DNA of 15,570 nucleotides from Chloroflexi bacterium RBG_16_57_11 (lineage in GTDB: Bacteria > Chloroflexota > Anaerolineae > Anaerolineales > UBA4823): NCBI GenBank assembly GCA_001795165.1, contig MGNS01000059.1, positions 2,991 through 18,560 of the forward strand. The letters run 5' to 3'. A program made the translations under genes and the position numbers. Each line of letters starts with the position of its first letter. Position 1 is the stretch's first letter. Shown here piece by piece: positions 14,426 through 15,570 of this stretch. The notes below the pieces were generated by a model, which had not been told where the DNA came from, did not search any database, and saw only the letters and a list, made by a program, of their open reading frames with translations.

Positions 14426-14532
14426 CTTCTCCTCCTTAGACAGAACAGATGGTTGTAATGCATAGACTGTTCGATGCCGTTTTCGGTTCCCAGCCAGGAT
14501 CATTCAATTTGCGGCGATTTTCTGGCAATAGG

Positions 14533-14561
14533 ATTATAGGGTAATTTCTGGCACGTTTCAA
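14533..14561 (-). promoter_or_regulatory. Sigma70-type promoter of the DUF4349 gene
   Basis: On the minus strand TTGAAA (14561-14556), a 17-nt spacer and a perfect TATAAT (14538-14533) lie upstream of the DUF4349 gene. The start would be near 14526, giving a ~100-nt leader. Confidence 0.65.
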
Positions 14562-14603
14562 TAGGGCATTCGTCTTGACTTAACATGCTTTTATAATGAA
14601 ATA

Positions 14604-14663
14604 TCCAACAGCCTGGTGGGCTACGACCTCTTGGGCTTATGTAGCTGGTGGATAATCGTTGGA
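14604..14663 (-). other. Nested inverted repeats right after the nqrF stop codon
   Basis: The outer pair TCCAAC (14604-14609) / GTTGGA (14658-14663) encloses an inner pair GCTAC (14620-14624) / GTAGC (14641-14645). The structure starts at the base next to the nqrF stop codon. There is no clean T-run after it on the minus strand, so it is a poor intrinsic terminator and may be an mRNA-end or processing structure. Confidence 0.3.
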
Positions 14664-15570
14664 TTAAAACTCGTCAAAAAATATCTGTGCCGGATCAACC
14701 TCGAGCTCCCGGAGCATTGCCGTTGCTGCCAGGATCATCACCGGTGGACCGCAAAGGTAATAATCGATCTGCTTCGGATCCGGGTGCCGGTCAAGATATT
14801 CGCTCCGTAGCACCTGATGGATAAATCCTGTGGACGCATCCCATTTATCATCTGGAAGCGGTTCGGACAAGGCCATATGGAAGCTGAAATTTTCATGCTC
14901 GCGAGCCAATTCCTCGAAATAATCCTGGTAGAATAGCTCCATCTTCGAGCGGGCGCCATACCAGTAGCTGATCTTGTGTGAAGACTGCTGTGTCTCCAGC
15001 AGGTATGAAAGGTGCGAACGCAGGGGCGCCATGCCGGCTCCGCCGCCCAGGTACACCATCTCGCGCTCGCTTTCCCGGATATGAAAATCTCCGAAAGGCC
15101 CAATCGCGGTCACTTGATTGCCCGGTTTCAGGGTAAAAACATAGGATGATCCAACCCCAGCAGCGCAGATCACATCGCTTGGTGGGGTAGCAAGGCGCAC
15201 ATTGAAGCGGAATTCCCGGTCTTTGGCTGGATTGGAGGCAAGTGAATAATTTCTCCGGCAGGGCATGTCATTGCCCGTCTGAATGTCGAAGATGCGCTGC
15301 TTTTCCCAGAGCACTTTATATGGAGTTATTACCTCTACCTGGCGTAGTGAACCGGATGGATAAGTCGGTATATCGAATTGCAAATATTCGCCGGGCTGGT
15401 AGATTAGCTCAGGCGACTCAGGGTCGAGCTTTAGCACCAGCTCTTTGATGAAAGTGGCGATGTTCTCATTGCTCATCACGCGGAAGATATAGGAGACCGG
15501 CGGGGAGGTAACTCCCAGGCCGCCGGCTGAATTTAGGTCAAGCCAGAGCTTGCCCTGCCTTTCCTGTACA
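14664..15570 (-). CDS. nqrF: Na+-translocating NADH:quinone oxidoreductase subunit F (5' end cut by window edge)
   Basis: About 302 residues are visible; the frame stays open to the right edge, so GTG 15479 and ATG 15476 are internal. The N-terminal 2Fe-2S ferredoxin domain and membrane anchor would lie beyond the window. Visible are the link region ('SNENIATFIKELVLKL'), the FAD domain ('PGEYLQFDIP', the flavin motif R-x-Y-S as RRNYS, 'NVRLATPP', 'LKPGNQVTAIGPFGDFHI') and the NADH domain ('GGGAGMAPLRSH', 'WYGARSK', 'LSEPLPDDKW', 'TGFIHQVL', 'YLCGPPVM', final 'IFFDEF'). These follow known NqrF sequences closely along the whole length. NqrF takes a hydride from NADH onto FAD and passes electrons via its 2Fe-2S centre to the membrane subunits, driving Na+ export. 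In nqr operons F is usually last, which fits its position, so nqrA-E would be expected to the right. Another NqrF-like reductase is possible but less likely. Confidence 0.9.
   Translation of the reverse strand, partial: VQERQGKLWLDLNSAGGLGVTSPPVSYIFRVMSNENIATFIKELVLKLDPESPELIYQPGEYLQFDIPTYPSGSLRQVEVITPYKVLWEKQRIFDIQTGNDMPCRRNYSLASNPAKDREFRFNVRLATPPSDVICAAGVGSSYVFTLKPGNQVTAIGPFGDFHIRESEREMVYLGGGAGMAPLRSHLSYLLETQQSSHKISYWYGARSKMELFYQDYFEELAREHENFSFHMALSEPLPDDKWDASTGFIHQVLRSEYLDRHPDPKQIDYYLCGPPVMILAATAMLRELEVDPAQIFFDEF

Noticed and set aside
14575..14597. TTGACT and TATAAT on the plus strand as a promoter
   Set aside because: Spacing is only 11 nt and no plus-strand gene follows.
15477..15479. 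GTG/ATG near 15479 as the start of a complete 271-residue reductase
   Set aside because: The frame is open upstream to the window edge and the residues before it ('SPPVSYIFRV') continue the NqrF linker; the gene is partial.

Overview
This 15.6 kb window looks like chromosomal DNA of a free-living bacterium with moderate to slightly high GC. The best guess is Chloroflexota, class Anaerolineae. That placement rests on the gene flavour: a DUF2207 protein with a Cys-rich tail, DUF4349 and pentapeptide-repeat proteins, a large secreted nuclease ending in a hydrophobic 'FLPMIKR' tail, and ribose-type sugar genes. It is an inference from family resemblance, not a search. There are no rRNA or tRNA genes, no CRISPR array, no transposase and no phage genes.

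Layout. (1) 1-3120, minus strand: a three-gene cluster read right to left. It encodes a two-TM zinc-ribbon protein, a signal-peptide/one-TM DUF2207 protein whose last 19 residues are seven Cys-Ala pairs ending in GGGR, and a radical SAM enzyme with a PqqD-like N-terminal domain that runs off the left edge. (2) 3404-3871, plus: bacterioferritin with a clear terminator. (3) 4060-6937, plus: a good promoter, a ~195-nt leader with several small hairpins, then a large secreted EEP-family nuclease/phosphatase. (4) 7018-7437, minus: YjbQ/UPF0047. (5) 7537-11821, plus: a near-consensus promoter, a dead fragment of an RbsC-type sugar permease, and a tight four-gene operon (Gfo/Idh/MocA, DeoC-like aldolase, second Gfo/Idh/MocA, sugar isomerase/epimerase). 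(6) 12128-12775, plus: a pentapeptide-repeat protein whose 3' end overlaps msrA (minus) by 12 nt. (7) 13433-14425, minus: a DUF4349 lipoprotein with its own promoter. (8) 14664-15570, minus: NqrF, the NADH-oxidising subunit of the Na+-pumping NADH:quinone reductase, cut by the right edge.

How the genes may work together. The sugar operon reads as a catabolic set: two NAD(P)-dependent sugar oxidoreductases, an isomerase/epimerase and an aldolase would convert an unusual sugar to C2/C3 pieces. Its transporter permease has been lost at this locus, leaving a ~290-bp scar in the operon leader. NqrF, bacterioferritin and MsrA point to sodium-based respiration plus iron and oxidative-damage handling. 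The nuclease would scavenge extracellular nucleic acid or phosphate.

The best candidate for an undescribed system is the 1-3120 cluster. A radical SAM enzyme with a peptide-recognition-like domain sits directly downstream of a membrane protein whose predicted cytosolic C-terminus is a (Cys-Ala)n tail. This suggests, but does not prove, post-translational modification of that tail.
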